From Bradyrhizobium xenonodulans (GTDB lineage: Bacteria; Pseudomonadota; Alphaproteobacteria; Rhizobiales; Xanthobacteraceae), in the NCBI RefSeq assembly GCF_027594865.1, contig NZ_CP089391.1, positions 1,766,501 to 1,830,500 of the forward strand: a stretch of DNA of 64,000 nt. The letters are read 5' to 3'. A program made the translations under genes and the position numbers. The notes under the pieces are model-generated. The model was given only the letters and a program-made list of their open reading frames with translations. It did no database searches and had not been told where the DNA came from. Positions 16,821-26,251 of the stretch are shown piece by piece (the stretch's first letter is position 1; each line of letters begins with the position of its first letter).

Positions 16821-17722
16821 TGGACAAGACCGTCAACCAAAAAGCCTGGTTCCTGGTGCTGCCGGTGTTCCTGGTCGTCGCCTTCTCGGCGGTGCTGCCG
16901 CTGATGACGGTGGTGAACTATTCGATGCAGGACACCTTCGGCAACAACCAGTTCTTCTGGAACGGCGTCGGCTGGTTCAAGGAGCTGCTCGATCCCTCGA
17001 CCGATCTCGGCGGCCGCTTCCTGGCTTCGCTCGGCCGCAATCTGTTCTTCTCGATGGTGATCCTCGCGATCGAGGTGCCGCTCGGCATCGTCGTCGCGCT
17101 GTCGATGCCGCGCCAGGGCTGGACGGTGGCGGCCTGCCTCGTCATCCTCGCGCTGCCGCTGCTGATCCCGTGGAACGTGGTCGGCACGATCTGGCAGATC
17201 TTTGGCCGGCCCGACATCGGCCTGCTCGGCTATGTCCTCAACCACATCGGCTTCGATTACAATTACGTCTCCAACGACATCGATGCCTGGGTCACCGTCA
17301 TCGTGATGGACGTCTGGCACTGGACCAGCCTCGTCGCGCTGCTCTGTTATGCCGGCCTGAAGTCGATTCCGGAGGCCTATTATCAGGCCGCCCAGATCGA
17401 CGGCGCCTCGCGCTGGGCCGTGTTCAAGGCGATCCAGCTGCCGAAGATGAACCGCGTGCTGCTGATCGCCGTGCTGCTGCGTTTCATGGACTCGTTCATG
17501 ATCTACACCGAGCCGTTCGTGGTCACCGGCGGCGGACCCGGCAACTCCACGACCTTCGTGTCGATCGAGCTGGTCAAGATCGCGCTCGGCCAGTTCGACC
17601 TCGGCAAGGCCGCGGCGCTGTCGCTGGTCTACAACCTCATCATCCTGATCGTCTGCTGGATCTTCTACACCGTCATGACCAATGCCGGCGCCGAACGGAA
17701 GCCGCAGGAAGGAGCCGCGTGA
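16820..17722 (+). CDS. glpP: Glycerol ABC importer permease, GlpP-like
   Basis: 300 residues with about six membrane helices, the first at about 10-32. The cytoplasmic EAA loop that docks on the ATPase is visible as YYQAAQIDGASRWAVFKAIQL at about residues 188-208. It belongs to the binding-protein-dependent permease class of the MalF/UgpA kind. With GlpQ it should form the membrane channel. Start overlaps the glpT stop by one base and its own stop overlaps the glpQ start by one base, so the permeases are coupled in translation. Confidence 0.9.
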   Translation: MDKTVNQKAWFLVLPVFLVVAFSAVLPLMTVVNYSMQDTFGNNQFFWNGVGWFKELLDPSTDLGGRFLASLGRNLFFSMVILAIEVPLGIVVALSMPRQGWTVAACLVILALPLLIPWNVVGTIWQIFGRPDIGLLGYVLNHIGFDYNYVSNDIDAWVTVIVMDVWHWTSLVALLCYAGLKSIPEAYYQAAQIDGASRWAVFKAIQLPKMNRVLLIAVLLRFMDSFMIYTEPFVVTGGGPGNSTTFVSIELVKIALGQFDLGKAAALSLVYNLIILIVCWIFYTVMTNAGAERKPQEGAA

Positions 17723-18528
17723 TGCACTCGATCCCCGGCCGCCGCGTCATCATGGCGCTGTTCCTGATCTTCCTGCTGCTGCCGATCTACTGGCTCGTCA
17801 ACATGAGCTTCAAGACCAACGCCGAGATCGTCTCGACGATGACCTTGTGGCCGCATGCCCCGACGCTGCAGCACTACAAGCGCATCTTCACCGACGAGAG
17901 CTGGTATTCCGGCTACATCAACTCGCTGGAATACGTCGTCCTCAACACCATCATCTCGATCTCGGTGGCCTTGCCTGCGGCCTACGCCTTCTCGCGCTAC
18001 CGCTTCCTCGGCGACAAGCATCTGTTCTTCTGGCTGCTGTCGAACCGGATGGCGCCGGCGGCGGTCTACGCGCTGCCGTTCTTCAACCTCTATTCGGCGA
18101 TCGGGCTGTTCGATACGCCCTGGGCGGTGGCGCTGGCGCATTGCATCTTCAACGTGCCCTTGGCGGTGTGGATCCTCGAAGGTTTCGTCTCCGGCGTGCC
18201 GCGCGAGATCGACGAGACCGCCTTCCTCGACGGCTACTCGTTCCCGCGTTTCTTCATCAAGATCCTGGTCCCGCTGATCGCGAGCGGCATCGGCGTCGCC
18301 GCCTTCTTCTGCTTCATGTTCTCCTGGGTCGAGCTGTTGCTTGCGCGCACCTTGACCTCGGTGTCCGCCAAGCCGATCGCGGCGATCATGACGCGAACGG
18401 TGTCGGCCGCCGGCATGGACTGGGGGCTTCTGGCCGCGGCCGGCGTGCTCACCATCATTCCGGGCGCGCTCGTGATCTGGTTCGTCCGCAATTACATCGC
18501 GAGCGGTTTCGCGCTCGGCCGAGTGTAG
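17722..18528 (+). CDS. glpQ: Glycerol ABC importer permease, GlpQ-like
   Basis: 268 residues from ATG 17722, overlapping the glpP stop by one base; an upstream extension of the frame lies inside glpP and is rejected. It has about six membrane helices and the EAA-type loop IDETAFLDGYSFPRFFIKIL at about residues 165-184, typical of MalG/UgpE-class permeases. It pairs with GlpP in the inner membrane. The gene name follows the rhizobial glpSTPQUV naming and must not be confused with glycerophosphodiester phosphodiesterase GlpQ. Confidence 0.88.
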   Translation: MHSIPGRRVIMALFLIFLLLPIYWLVNMSFKTNAEIVSTMTLWPHAPTLQHYKRIFTDESWYSGYINSLEYVVLNTIISISVALPAAYAFSRYRFLGDKHLFFWLLSNRMAPAAVYALPFFNLYSAIGLFDTPWAVALAHCIFNVPLAVWILEGFVSGVPREIDETAFLDGYSFPRFFIKILVPLIASGIGVAAFFCFMFSWVELLLARTLTSVSAKPIAAIMTRTVSAAGMDWGLLAAAGVLTIIPGALVIWFVRNYIASGFALGRV

Positions 18529-18538
18529 GGAGGCATCA

Positions 18539-18868
18539 ATGGAATCCATCGCATGGATGGCCTGGACGCTGCCGACGGCGATCTTCTTCGCCGCGCTCAC
18601 CTGCACGCTGGCCGTCATGACCTGGCTTGCGGCGGTCTATCCTGAGGCCGAACGCGTCGGCGTGCTCAGGATACCGACCACCCGCGGCGACCGCCTGTTC
18701 GTCTCGCTGATCGCGACCGCTGTCATTCATCTCTTGTGGATTGCTTTCTTCGGCACCGATGCGATCGCAACGCTGCCGATCGGCGAGGAGGGCGTCGAGA
18801 TCTCGCGCCTGTGGCTCGCATCAGGAATTTCGCTGGCCACGGCCGTGCTCATTTTTCGCACGGTCTGA
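18539..18868 (+). CDS. glpU: Small membrane protein of the glp importer operon, DUF2160
   Basis: 109 residues with three hydrophobic segments (about 10-32, 52-72 and 90-106). It matches the DUF2160 family, which is found almost only inside this type of importer operon, where it is called GlpU in rhizobia. Its role is not known; it may assist assembly or be an extra subunit of the transporter. It starts ten bases after glpQ and lies before the binding-protein gene, so it is co-transcribed with them. Confidence 0.85.
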   Translation: MESIAWMAWTLPTAIFFAALTCTLAVMTWLAAVYPEAERVGVLRIPTTRGDRLFVSLIATAVIHLLWIAFFGTDAIATLPIGEEGVEISRLWLASGISLATAVLIFRTV

Positions 18869-18887
18869 CGCTCGCGAAGGAACGGCC

Positions 18888-18910
18888 AGATCCGGGGGCA
18901 ATCCGGGTCT
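18888..18910 (+). other. Short stem-loop between glpU and glpV
   Basis: AGATCCGG at 18888-18895 can pair with CCGGGTCT at 18903-18910 (eight pairs, one G-U). It lies in the 76-base gap directly before the glpV ribosome site. No T-run follows, so it is not a standard terminator; it may set a 5' end that protects the glpV message. Confidence 0.4.
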
Positions 18911-18944
18911 GTATAAAAGTTTGTCGCTGCAACGGAGGAACAAC

Positions 18945-20741
18945 ATGCGACAGTTTAGGAGAAGGGAACGTCCATTGACCAAGAATAGCTTTCTGACCAT
19001 GTCGAGCGCCGCCGCCATCATCGCGGTGTCGTTCGCCGTCTCGGCGCCGGTCCGCGCCGCCGACGATGCCGCGATCCAGAAGTGGATTGCGGAATTCCAG
19101 CCCTCGACGCTGTCGAAGGACGACCAGAAGAAGGAGCTGGAATGGTTCGCCAAGGCCGCCGAACCGTTCAAGGGTATGGAGATCAACGTCGTCTCCGAGA
19201 CCATCACGACCCACGAGTACGAATCGCAGACGCTGGCCAAGGCGTTCTCCGAGCTCACCGGCATCAAGCTCAAGCACGACATCATCCAGGAAGGTGACGT
19301 CGTCGAGAAGCTGCAGACCCAGATGCAGTCCGGCAAGAACGTCTACGACGGCTGGATCAACGACTCCGATCTGATCGGTACGCATTTCCGCTACGGTCAG
19401 ACCATCGCGCTGTCGGACTACATGACCGGCGAGGGCAAGGACGTCACCGATCCGATGCTCGACGTCAACGACTTCATCGGCAAGTCGTTCGGCACCGCGC
19501 CGGACGGCAAGCTCTATCAGCTGCCCGACCAGCAGTTCGCCAACCTCTACTGGTTCCGCTACGACTGGTTCACCAACGCCGACTACAAGGCCAAGTTCAA
19601 GGCCAAGTATGGCTACGAGCTCGGCGTTCCCGTGAACTGGTCGGCCTATGAGGACATCGCCGAGTTCTTCACCAACGACATCAAGGAGATCAACGGCGTC
19701 AAGGTCTACGGCCATATGGACTATGGCAAGAAGGATCCCTCGCTCGGCTGGCGTTTCACCGACGCCTGGCTGTCGATGGCCGGCAACGGCGACAAGGGCA
19801 TCCCGAACGGTCTGCCGGTCGACGAATGGGGCATCCGCATGGAAGGCTGCCGTCCGGTCGGCTCGTCGGTCGAACGCGGCGGCGACACCAACGGTCCGGC
19901 TGCGGTCTACTCGATCACCAAGTACCTCGAGTGGATGAAGAAGTATGCTCCGCCGCAGGCCCAGGGCATGACCTTCTCCGAGTCGGGTCCGGTGCCGGCG
20001 CAGGGCAATATCGCCCAGCAGATGTTCTGGTACACCGCCTTCACCGCCGACATGGTGAAGCCCGGCATCGCCGTGATGAACGCGGACGGTACGCCGAAAT
20101 GGCGTATGGCTCCCTCGCCGCACGGCTCGTACTGGAAGGAAGGCATGAAGCTCGGCTATCAGGACGCCGGCTCCGTGACGCTGCTGAAGTCGACCCCGGC
20201 GGATCGCCGCAAGGCGGCCTGGCTCTATCTCCAGTTCATCGTCTCCAAGACGGTGTCGCTGAAGAAGAGCCATGTCGGTCTCACCTTCATCCGTGAATCC
20301 GACATCTGGGACAAGTCGTTCACCGAGCGCGCGCCGAAGCTCGGCGGCCTGATCGAGTTCTACCGCTCGCCCGCGCGCGTGCAGTGGACCCCGACCGGCA
20401 ACAACGTGCCCGACTATCCGAAGCTCGCGCAGCTGTGGTGGCAGAACATCGGCGATGCGTCGTCCGGTGCGAAGACGCCGCAAGCCGCAATGGACTCGCT
20501 CGCCGCGGCCCAGGACTCCGTGATGGAGCGCCTGGAGAAGTCGGGCGTGCAGGGTGCCTGCGGTCCGAAGCTGCACAAGAAGGAGACGGCCGAGTACTGG
20601 TACGCCAAGGCCCAGAAGGACGGCACCATCGCCCCGCAGCGCAAGCTCGCCAACGAGAAGCCGAAGGGCGAGACGGTCGACTACGACACCCTGATCAAGT
20701 CGTGGCCGGCACAGCCCCCGAAGCGCGCGGAAGCGAAGTAA
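18945..20741 (+). CDS. glpV: Glycerol ABC importer substrate-binding protein, GlpV-like
   Basis: 598 residues from ATG 18945 with GGAGGA nine bases upstream; a longer frame to 18741 lies inside glpU and is rejected. The N-terminus has a positively charged start (MRQFRRRERPLTKNS), a hydrophobic core (SSAAAIIAVSFAVSAP) and an Ala-x-Ala cleavage zone near residue 38, so it is periplasmic. The rest is a large extracellular solute-binding protein, longer than the 400-residue maltose type, as in the GlpV group. It captures the substrate and delivers it to GlpPQ. It is the last gene of the operon. Confidence 0.9.
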   Translation: MRQFRRRERPLTKNSFLTMSSAAAIIAVSFAVSAPVRAADDAAIQKWIAEFQPSTLSKDDQKKELEWFAKAAEPFKGMEINVVSETITTHEYESQTLAKAFSELTGIKLKHDIIQEGDVVEKLQTQMQSGKNVYDGWINDSDLIGTHFRYGQTIALSDYMTGEGKDVTDPMLDVNDFIGKSFGTAPDGKLYQLPDQQFANLYWFRYDWFTNADYKAKFKAKYGYELGVPVNWSAYEDIAEFFTNDIKEINGVKVYGHMDYGKKDPSLGWRFTDAWLSMAGNGDKGIPNGLPVDEWGIRMEGCRPVGSSVERGGDTNGPAAVYSITKYLEWMKKYAPPQAQGMTFSESGPVPAQGNIAQQMFWYTAFTADMVKPGIAVMNADGTPKWRMAPSPHGSYWKEGMKLGYQDAGSVTLLKSTPADRRKAAWLYLQFIVSKTVSLKKSHVGLTFIRESDIWDKSFTERAPKLGGLIEFYRSPARVQWTPTGNNVPDYPKLAQLWWQNIGDASSGAKTPQAAMDSLAAAQDSVMERLEKSGVQGACGPKLHKKETAEYWYAKAQKDGTIAPQRKLANEKPKGETVDYDTLIKSWPAQPPKRAEAK

Positions 20742-20767
20742 GCGGCGCGTAGCGTCATCAAACACGA

Positions 20768-20800
20768 AAGGCCGGGAGCGATCCCGGCCTTTTTTGTTTT
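20768..20800 (+). terminator. Rho-independent terminator of the glp operon
   Basis: A ten-base-pair stem AAGGCCGGGA / TCCCGGCCTT with loop GCGA, followed by TTTTTGTTTT. It starts 27 bases after the glpV stop and ends the glpD-glpV transcript. Confidence 0.9.
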
Positions 20801-20846
20801 GCAGTTGTGTCGGAGGTTTGTGACACGCGCGTCTCACACACTCACC

Positions 20847-20948
20847 GTCATTGCCCGCGAAGGCGGGCAATCCAGTACTCCGAGACGGTTGTGATTGAAC
20901 CGAGAGGCCGCGGCGTACTGGATGCCCCGCTTTCGCGGGGCATGACAG
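20847..20948. repeat. Intergenic palindromic repeat, family A, copy 1
   Basis: Consists of a small palindrome (GTCATTGCCCGCGAAGGCGG), a conserved centre with CCAGTACTCCGAGACGGTTG and GCGGCGTACTGGATGC, and a second palindrome CCCCGCTTTCGCGGGGCATG. CCAGTAC and GTACTGG in the centre are also complementary. Closely similar elements lie at 22925-23025 and 28848-28950. Confidence 0.8.
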
Positions 20949-20961
20949 TTGTGCGCTTGTC

Positions 20962-22062
20962 TCACTCCGCCGGCTCGGCCGCCAGCGTCGGGTAATCCGT
21001 GTAGCCCTTGGCGCCGCCGCCGTAGAACGTGGCCTTGTCCCAGTCGTTCAGCGCCGCGCCCTGCTTCAGCCGCTCGACGAGGTCGGGGTTGGAGATGAAC
21101 GGCTTGCCGAAGGCGATGAGATCGGCTGCGTTCGCGTCCAGCACCTTGGTCGCGAGTTCGAAGTCATAGCCGTTGTTGGCGACGTAGGCGCCGGAGAAAC
21201 GCTTGCGCAAGGACGCATAGTCGAACGGGGCGATGTCGCGCGGGCCGCCGGTGGCGCCTTCGACCACATGCAGATAGACGAGCTTGAGCGCGCTGAGGCC
21301 GTCGACGATATGGTCGTACAAGGCTTGTGGGCTCGAGTCCGAGATATCGTTGGCCGGCGTCACCGGCGAGATGCGGATGCCGGTGCGGTCAGCGCCTGCC
21401 TCGGCGACGACGGCCTTCGAGACCTCAAGCATCAGCCGGGCGCGGTTCTCGATGGAGCCGCCATAGGCATCCGTGCGCTTGTTGGCGCCGTCCTTGGCGA
21501 ACTGCTCGAGCAAATAGCCGTTGGCACCGTGAATCTCGACGCCGTCGAATCCGGCTTCCAGCGCATTCTTCGTGGCGCGCTTGAAGTCGTCGATAATCCC
21601 GGGAATTTCGGAGAGTTCGAGCGCGCGCGGCTCGGAGACGTCGGCGAAGCCACCGTTCACGAAGGTCTTTCCCTTGGCGCGGATCGCGCTCGGCGCCACC
21701 GGGGCTGCCCCATTGGCCTGAAGGTCGACATGCGAGATGCGGCCGACATGCCAGAGCTGAATGAAGATCTTGCCGCCGCGCTCATGCACGCGATCGGTGA
21801 CCCCACGCCAGCCGGCGACCTGCTCCTTGGAGTAAATGCCGGGCGTATCCTGATAACCCTGGCCCTGCTGCGAGACCTGGCTCGCTTCGGTGATCAGAAG
21901 TCCTGCGGACGCGCGCTGGCCGTAATAGTCGGCGGCAAGCTTACCGGGCACGAAGGTGCCCGGCGCGGCGCGGTTGCGCGTCAGGGGCGCCATCACGAAG
22001 CGATTGGCCAGCGTGATCGGGCCAAGCTTATAGGTCTCAAACAATTTGGTCGAACGGCTCAT
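20962..22062 (-). CDS. Old yellow enzyme family alkene reductase (NemA-like)
   Basis: 366 residues from ATG 22062 (MSRSTKLFETYKLGPITLAN); the frame continues further up but without protein-like sequence. The TIM-barrel flavoprotein has RFVMAPLTRNRA near the N-terminus, the substrate-binding His/Asn pair in VEIHGANGYLLEQF, and DAYGGSIENRARL, all standard for FMN-dependent ene-reductases. Such enzymes reduce activated C=C bonds or nitro and maleimide compounds with NAD(P)H and often serve in detoxification. It stands alone; a family A repeat lies directly after its stop codon. Confidence 0.9.
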   Translation of the reverse strand: MSRSTKLFETYKLGPITLANRFVMAPLTRNRAAPGTFVPGKLAADYYGQRASAGLLITEASQVSQQGQGYQDTPGIYSKEQVAGWRGVTDRVHERGGKIFIQLWHVGRISHVDLQANGAAPVAPSAIRAKGKTFVNGGFADVSEPRALELSEIPGIIDDFKRATKNALEAGFDGVEIHGANGYLLEQFAKDGANKRTDAYGGSIENRARLMLEVSKAVVAEAGADRTGIRISPVTPANDISDSSPQALYDHIVDGLSALKLVYLHVVEGATGGPRDIAPFDYASLRKRFSGAYVANNGYDFELATKVLDANAADLIAFGKPFISNPDLVERLKQGAALNDWDKATFYGGGAKGYTDYPTLAAEPAE

Positions 22063-22242
22063 AGGGAATGCTTCCAGGCGGTGAGAGGTCACGAACACTT
22101 GTGCATCGCGACATCGGGCGCAAGGGACGAGCCATACGGAAAGTGCAGGCGAGCTACGCGGCAGGGCCCGCGTAGCATAATTCATGTGCAATTTCGGCCG
22201 CGACAGCAGGATCCCGCTATCGCAGCCGTGCGATCTGACAAG

Positions 22243-22746
22243 TCAGTTCACGCCGAGGAAATCGCGCTTGCCGATCTCGACGCCGTTGTGACGCAAGATG
22301 CCGTGGGCGGTCGTGACGTGGAAATAGAAGTTCGGCAGCGAGACTGAGCTGAAGAACTGCTGCCCCTTCAACGTCATCGACCGGTCGGGCCCGGCCGGGA
22401 AGGTGACATCCTTGGCGTCGGCGCCTTCGAACTGCTCGGGCTTGAACGATTTGACATAGTCGATCGTCTTCGCGAGCCGCTGCTTCAACTCCGCAAAACT
22501 GGTCTCGGTGTCGGGCATCGAAGGCACCTCGCTATGGGTCAGCCGCGCGCAGCCCTTGGCGGCGAAATCGCTGACGAGCTGGACCTGCTTCGACAGCGGC
22601 AGCATGTCCGGGAAGAGACGGGAGCCGAGCAGCACGCTCGGGTCGATCTTCTTCGCCGCGCAATGTGCCTCGGCTTTGGTGAGCAGGCCAATGAGGCTGT
22701 TCAGCATTTGCAGATAGGCGGGGACGACGGCGTCGTGGAAGGACAT
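22243..22746 (-). CDS. DUF1993 family protein
   Basis: 167 residues, MSFHDAVVPAYLQMLNSLIG at the start. The sequence fits the DUF1993 family, helical proteins distantly like DinB/YfiT four-helix bundles, with conserved segments SRLFPDMLPLSKQVQLVSDFAAKG and YFHVTTAHGILRHNGVEIGKRDF. Their biochemical role is not established. No signal peptide or membrane segment is seen. It is on the same strand as the ene-reductase but 180 bases away, so co-transcription is uncertain. Confidence 0.85.
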   Translation of the reverse strand: MSFHDAVVPAYLQMLNSLIGLLTKAEAHCAAKKIDPSVLLGSRLFPDMLPLSKQVQLVSDFAAKGCARLTHSEVPSMPDTETSFAELKQRLAKTIDYVKSFKPEQFEGADAKDVTFPAGPDRSMTLKGQQFFSSVSLPNFYFHVTTAHGILRHNGVEIGKRDFLGVN

Positions 22747-22924
22747 GTGATGCTCGCTTCAATGAGGGGGTAATCTCAGGAAAAAACCTGAGCTACTCAC
22801 ATGGGAGGCTCATGGAAAAATGCAATCGCGAGAGTGGCCTTGTGCGGTGCGAAAATTCTATCCCGTCGGCTTGTGGTGCTATCGGCACCACACCCTCGCT
22901 GTCATCGCCGCCACAACCTCCGGC

Positions 22925-23025
22925 GTCATCGCTCGGCTTGTCCGGCGATCCAGTGCGCCAGGCGGCTGTGATTGGACCCGAGACGCCGCGGAGTACTGGA
23001 TTCCCCGCTTTCGCGAGGAATGACT
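22925..23025. repeat. Intergenic palindromic repeat, family A, diverged copy
   Basis: Has the same order of parts as the copies at 20847 and 28848: GTCATCGCTCGG, GGCGATCCAGT, GGCTGTGATTGGAC, GGAGTACTGGATTCCCCGC and TTTCGCGAGGAATGAC. It differs at more positions than the other two, so it is an older or differently arisen copy. It sits just after the lytic transglycosylase stop. Confidence 0.7.
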
Positions 23026-23037
23026 ACGGATAGACTA

Positions 23038-24339
23038 TTATCGGATCGTCCCCGCCGGTTGCGCCTGTGCCGTGCCGCCGCCGCGCATGCGCGCGAGCAG
23101 CTCCGCGGTCGGCCAGGAATCCGCCGGCAAACCATATTTGATCTGCATCGCCTTCACGGCGGCGCGGCTCTGCTGGCCCAGCACGCCGTCGACCTTGCCG
23201 ACATTGAAGCCGGCCTGGACCAGAAGCTGCTGCAATTGCTTGAGCTCGTTGAACGGCAGCTGCGCGACCGGCTGGGCCGGCTTGCGCATGGGCGCTGCGC
23301 CCGCGATGCGGGTGGCGAGATAGCCCGCGGTGGTCGAATAGATCAGCGAGTTATTCCACTCGGTGTAAGCCGCGAAATTCGGATAGGCCATGAAGGCCGG
23401 CCCAGAGCGTCCCATCGGCAGCAGCACTGACGCCGCGAGATTGTCGTTCGGCAGCGGCCGGCCGTCGGGATAGGTGACCCCCAGCTGCGCCCATTTCGCG
23501 CGCGGCAGCTGCACCGTGAGGTCGGTCTGATCCCATGGCAGGTTTTGCGGCACCTTGATCTCTTCGAGCCACGGCTCGCCGCGCCGCCATTTCAATCCGT
23601 TGGCGATGTAATTCGCGGTCGAGCCGATCACGTCGTCCTCGCTGCGCAGGAGATCGCGCCGTCCGTCGCCGTCATAGTCGACGGCGTAGTTGACGTAATG
23701 CACCGGCAAGAACTGCGTCTGGCCGAGCTCGCCGGCCCAGGAGCCGACCATCTCGTCCGGGTGCAGGTCGCCGCGGTCGATGATCTTCAGCGCGGCGATG
23801 GTCTCCTTCACGAACATCTCCGAGCGCCGGCAGTCATAGGCAAGCGACACCAGCGATTTCAGCGTCGGCAGATTGCCCATGTTGACGCCGAAATCGCTCT
23901 CGAGGCCCCAGAACGCGGCGATCACCGCGGGCGGCACGCCATATTCCTTTTCAGCGCGTGCGAACGCAGCCGCGTGGTTCTTGATGTGCTGCTGGCCGTT
24001 CTGCATGCGATACGGCGCGGCCATGCGGCCGGCGAACTCGGTGAAGAGCTGGCCGAACACGCGCTGGCCGCGGTCGCGGTTGACGATGCCCTGGTCGTAG
24101 ACGAGGTAGGGCGAGGCCTCCGCGATGGTCCGTTGCGAGACGCCGTCCGCGACGGCCTGTTGCTTCACCTCAGCGAGGAAGCGGTCGAAGCTAGCCCCGT
24201 TGTGGCACGACGCCGCGCGCGGCGAGGGGGCGGTGGACTTCGGGGCTGCTGGCTTGGCGGGTGGCATGAGCTGGGCGGAGGCAGTCGAGCAGAGCGTAAG
24301 CAGAGCGGCGGCCGCGATCGCACATCGGGTCTGGAGCAT
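23038..24339 (-). CDS. Secreted lytic murein transglycosylase with peptidoglycan-binding domain
   Basis: 433 residues from ATG 24339. The N-terminal signal peptide (MLQTRCAIAAAALLTLCSTA, then SAQ) lacks a clear lipobox, so the protein is probably soluble in the periplasm. The MltB-like transglycosylase domain (about 50-340) has the catalytic glutamate in FWGLESDFG (Glu147) and the conserved GELGQTQFLPVHY. A C-terminal peptidoglycan-binding domain (about 365-430) has LQQLLVQAGFNVGKVDGVLG. It cuts the glycan backbone of peptidoglycan with formation of 1,6-anhydro-muramyl ends. It is divergent from htpX, sharing a 178-base upstream region. Confidence 0.92.
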   Translation of the reverse strand: MLQTRCAIAAAALLTLCSTASAQLMPPAKPAAPKSTAPSPRAASCHNGASFDRFLAEVKQQAVADGVSQRTIAEASPYLVYDQGIVNRDRGQRVFGQLFTEFAGRMAAPYRMQNGQQHIKNHAAAFARAEKEYGVPPAVIAAFWGLESDFGVNMGNLPTLKSLVSLAYDCRRSEMFVKETIAALKIIDRGDLHPDEMVGSWAGELGQTQFLPVHYVNYAVDYDGDGRRDLLRSEDDVIGSTANYIANGLKWRRGEPWLEEIKVPQNLPWDQTDLTVQLPRAKWAQLGVTYPDGRPLPNDNLAASVLLPMGRSGPAFMAYPNFAAYTEWNNSLIYSTTAGYLATRIAGAAPMRKPAQPVAQLPFNELKQLQQLLVQAGFNVGKVDGVLGQQSRAAVKAMQIKYGLPADSWPTAELLARMRGGGTAQAQPAGTIR

Positions 24340-24517
24340 GAGGTTTCCGCAAGGGGAGGAGACGCTGGGATTCTTGATGAAGTTTAATGGAACGATCGAG
24401 CTCAAACCAGTGCCGCGGCTCCGCGACGCACCTTGAAACCTTGCGCCCGGGGCGGGGTCATTCCTACCTGATGTCTGCCGGCCAGAGGCTTGCCCGCGGC
24501 CGCCCCAGGAGACGGCC

Positions 24518-25474
24518 ATGAACTATCTTCGTACCGCAATGCTGCTCGCAGGCCTCACCGCCCTGTTCATGGGCGTGGGCTATCTGATCGGCGGTGCCTC
24601 CGGCGCCATGATCGCGCTTCTCATTGCCGCCGCGACCAATCTCTTCACCTACTGGAACTCCGACCGCGCGGTCCTCTCGATGTACGGCGCCCATGAGGTC
24701 GACCGCGCCAGCGCGCCGGAGCTGGTCGGGCTGGTGGCCGAGCTGGCAGGCCGCGCGGGCCTGCCGATGCCGCGCGTGTTCGTGATGGACGAGGCGCAGC
24801 CGAACGCGTTCGCGACCGGACGCAATCCCGAGAATGCCGCGGTCGCCGTGACCACCGGCCTGATGCACCAGCTCAGCCGCGAGGAGCTCGCGGGCGTCAT
24901 CGCGCACGAGCTCGCGCATATCAAGAATCACGATACGTTGCTGATGACCATCACCGCGACCCTCGCCGGTGCGATCTCCATGCTGGCGCAGTTCGGCATG
25001 TTCTTCGGCGGCAATCGCGACAACAACGGACCCGGCATCGTCGGCTCGATCCTGATGATGATCCTGGCGCCGCTCGGCGCCATGCTGGTGCAGATGGCGA
25101 TCAGCCGCACGCGCGAATATGCCGCGGACGATCTCGGCGGGCGCATCGTCGGTCAGCCGATGTGGCTGGCGTCGGCGCTGGTGAAGATCGAAGGCGCCGC
25201 GCATCAGGTCCCGAATTTCGAGGCGGAGCGGAATCCCGCGACCGCGCACATGTTCATCATCAATCCGCTGTCGGGCCACGGCGTGGACAATCTGTTCACC
25301 ACCCATCCCTCGACGCAGAATCGCATCGCCGCGCTCCAGCAGCTCGCGGCCGAGCTCGGCGCGCAGGCGGCGCCGTCGGTCGGGGCCAATGAAAACTATC
25401 CGCCGCAGGGTCCGTGGGGCCGCTCGTCCTCGCGCGGTCCTGCTCGCGGTCCTTCACGTGGTCCTTGGGGCTGA
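24518..25474 (+). CDS. htpX: Membrane zinc metalloprotease HtpX
   Basis: 318 residues. Two hydrophobic segments at the N-terminus (about 5-27 and 29-46), then the zinc motif HELAH (His130, Glu131, His134) in [14 protein letters not shown], two more membrane segments and a third ligand region [12 protein letters not shown]. HtpX is a heat-inducible inner-membrane protease that removes misfolded membrane proteins. The C-terminal tail, after residue 290, is rich in Gly, Ser, Arg and Pro ([17 protein letters not shown]) and is probably disordered; this tail is longer than in the enteric enzyme. Confidence 0.95.
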   Translation: MNYLRTAMLLAGLTALFMGVGYLIGGASGAMIALLIAAATNLFTYWNSDRAVLSMYGAHEVDRASAPELVGLVAELAGRAGLPMPRVFVMDEAQPNAFATGRNPENAAVAVTTGLMHQLSREELAGVIAHELAHIKNHDTLLMTITATLAGAISMLAQFGMFFGGNRDNNGPGIVGSILMMILAPLGAMLVQMAISRTREYAADDLGGRIVGQPMWLASALVKIEGAAHQVPNFEAERNPATAHMFIINPLSGHGVDNLFTTHPSTQNRIAALQQLAAELGAQAAPSVGANENYPPQGPWGRSSSRGPARGPSRGPWG

Positions 25475-25552
25475 TGGAACCCACCGGAAATTGCGCCCGG
25501 CTTTGTGACCTGGCGCACACAGGATGGTCCCGGCCGGTGTTAACACCTCGGC

Positions 25553-26251
25553 GTGACAGTTCCTTCGAAAGGGGATGCGTGGCCGGCCCTCCGCCTGCCA
25601 CCGTCGAAGATGACCAAAGCTGCGGTACCATTGCTGATCGTTCTGGGCGTGCTCATTGGCCTGTCCACGCATACGGTCGTCAATTGCGGGGACGAGGACG
25701 AGCCCGACATCTGCTCGGCCGTCATCGGCTTCTCGCCGCTGCGGGGATCGCTGATCGCTTTCGCCTATGAGGGGCGCGGCCGGATCGCGCTCCGCCATGG
25801 CGACTTCAGGCGGGCGATCGCCGATTTCGACGAGGCCATCCACCTCAACCCGAACCGCGCCTCGCTCTATCGCGACCGGGCGCTGGCACGCCGGCAGAAC
25901 GGCGACCTCGCGCTCGCGATCGAGGATTACGACGAGGCGATCGCGCATGATCCCAGGCGCGCCGCGCCCTATCACCAGCGCGGTCTGGCGCTCGCCGCCA
26001 CCGGCGATCTCGATCGTGCCATCCTGAGCTACAACACGGCGGTCCGGCTCGACCCGTCGGATGCGCAGGCCCGGCTCGACCGTGGCCTCGCATTCCTCGC
26101 CCGCGGCCAGGCCGACGATGCGCGCGCCGATTTCGAAGCCGCGCTGGTGCTGCCGGCCGGCAAGGACGCCCGCACCCGCGATGCAGCGCGCGCCAAGCTC
26201 GCCGAGCTCGCAAGTGCGGAGCCGACACAGGTCGCAGCGCCGAGACGGTGA
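25553..26251 (+). CDS. Tetratricopeptide repeat protein, membrane anchored
   Basis: 232 residues from GTG 25553; a start at ATG 25610 (MTKAAVPLLIVLGVLIG) would place the hydrophobic segment at the very N-terminus and is equally possible. After this segment come at least three TPR units (about 70-190), each with the pattern of alternating helices, such as GDFRRAIADFDEAIHLNPNR and GDLALAIEDYDEAIAHDPRR. TPRs bind partner proteins. With one N-terminal membrane segment the TPR part should face the periplasm. The partner is unknown, and no operon mates are evident. Confidence 0.8.
   Translation: MTVPSKGDAWPALRLPPSKMTKAAVPLLIVLGVLIGLSTHTVVNCGDEDEPDICSAVIGFSPLRGSLIAFAYEGRGRIALRHGDFRRAIADFDEAIHLNPNRASLYRDRALARRQNGDLALAIEDYDEAIAHDPRRAAPYHQRGLALAATGDLDRAILSYNTAVRLDPSDAQARLDRGLAFLARGQADDARADFEAALVLPAGKDARTRDAARAKLAELASAEPTQVAAPRR

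Noticed and set aside
18849..20870. Minus-strand frame of about 670 codons
   Set aside because: Antisense to glpV and running through the terminator; no domain or ribosome site.
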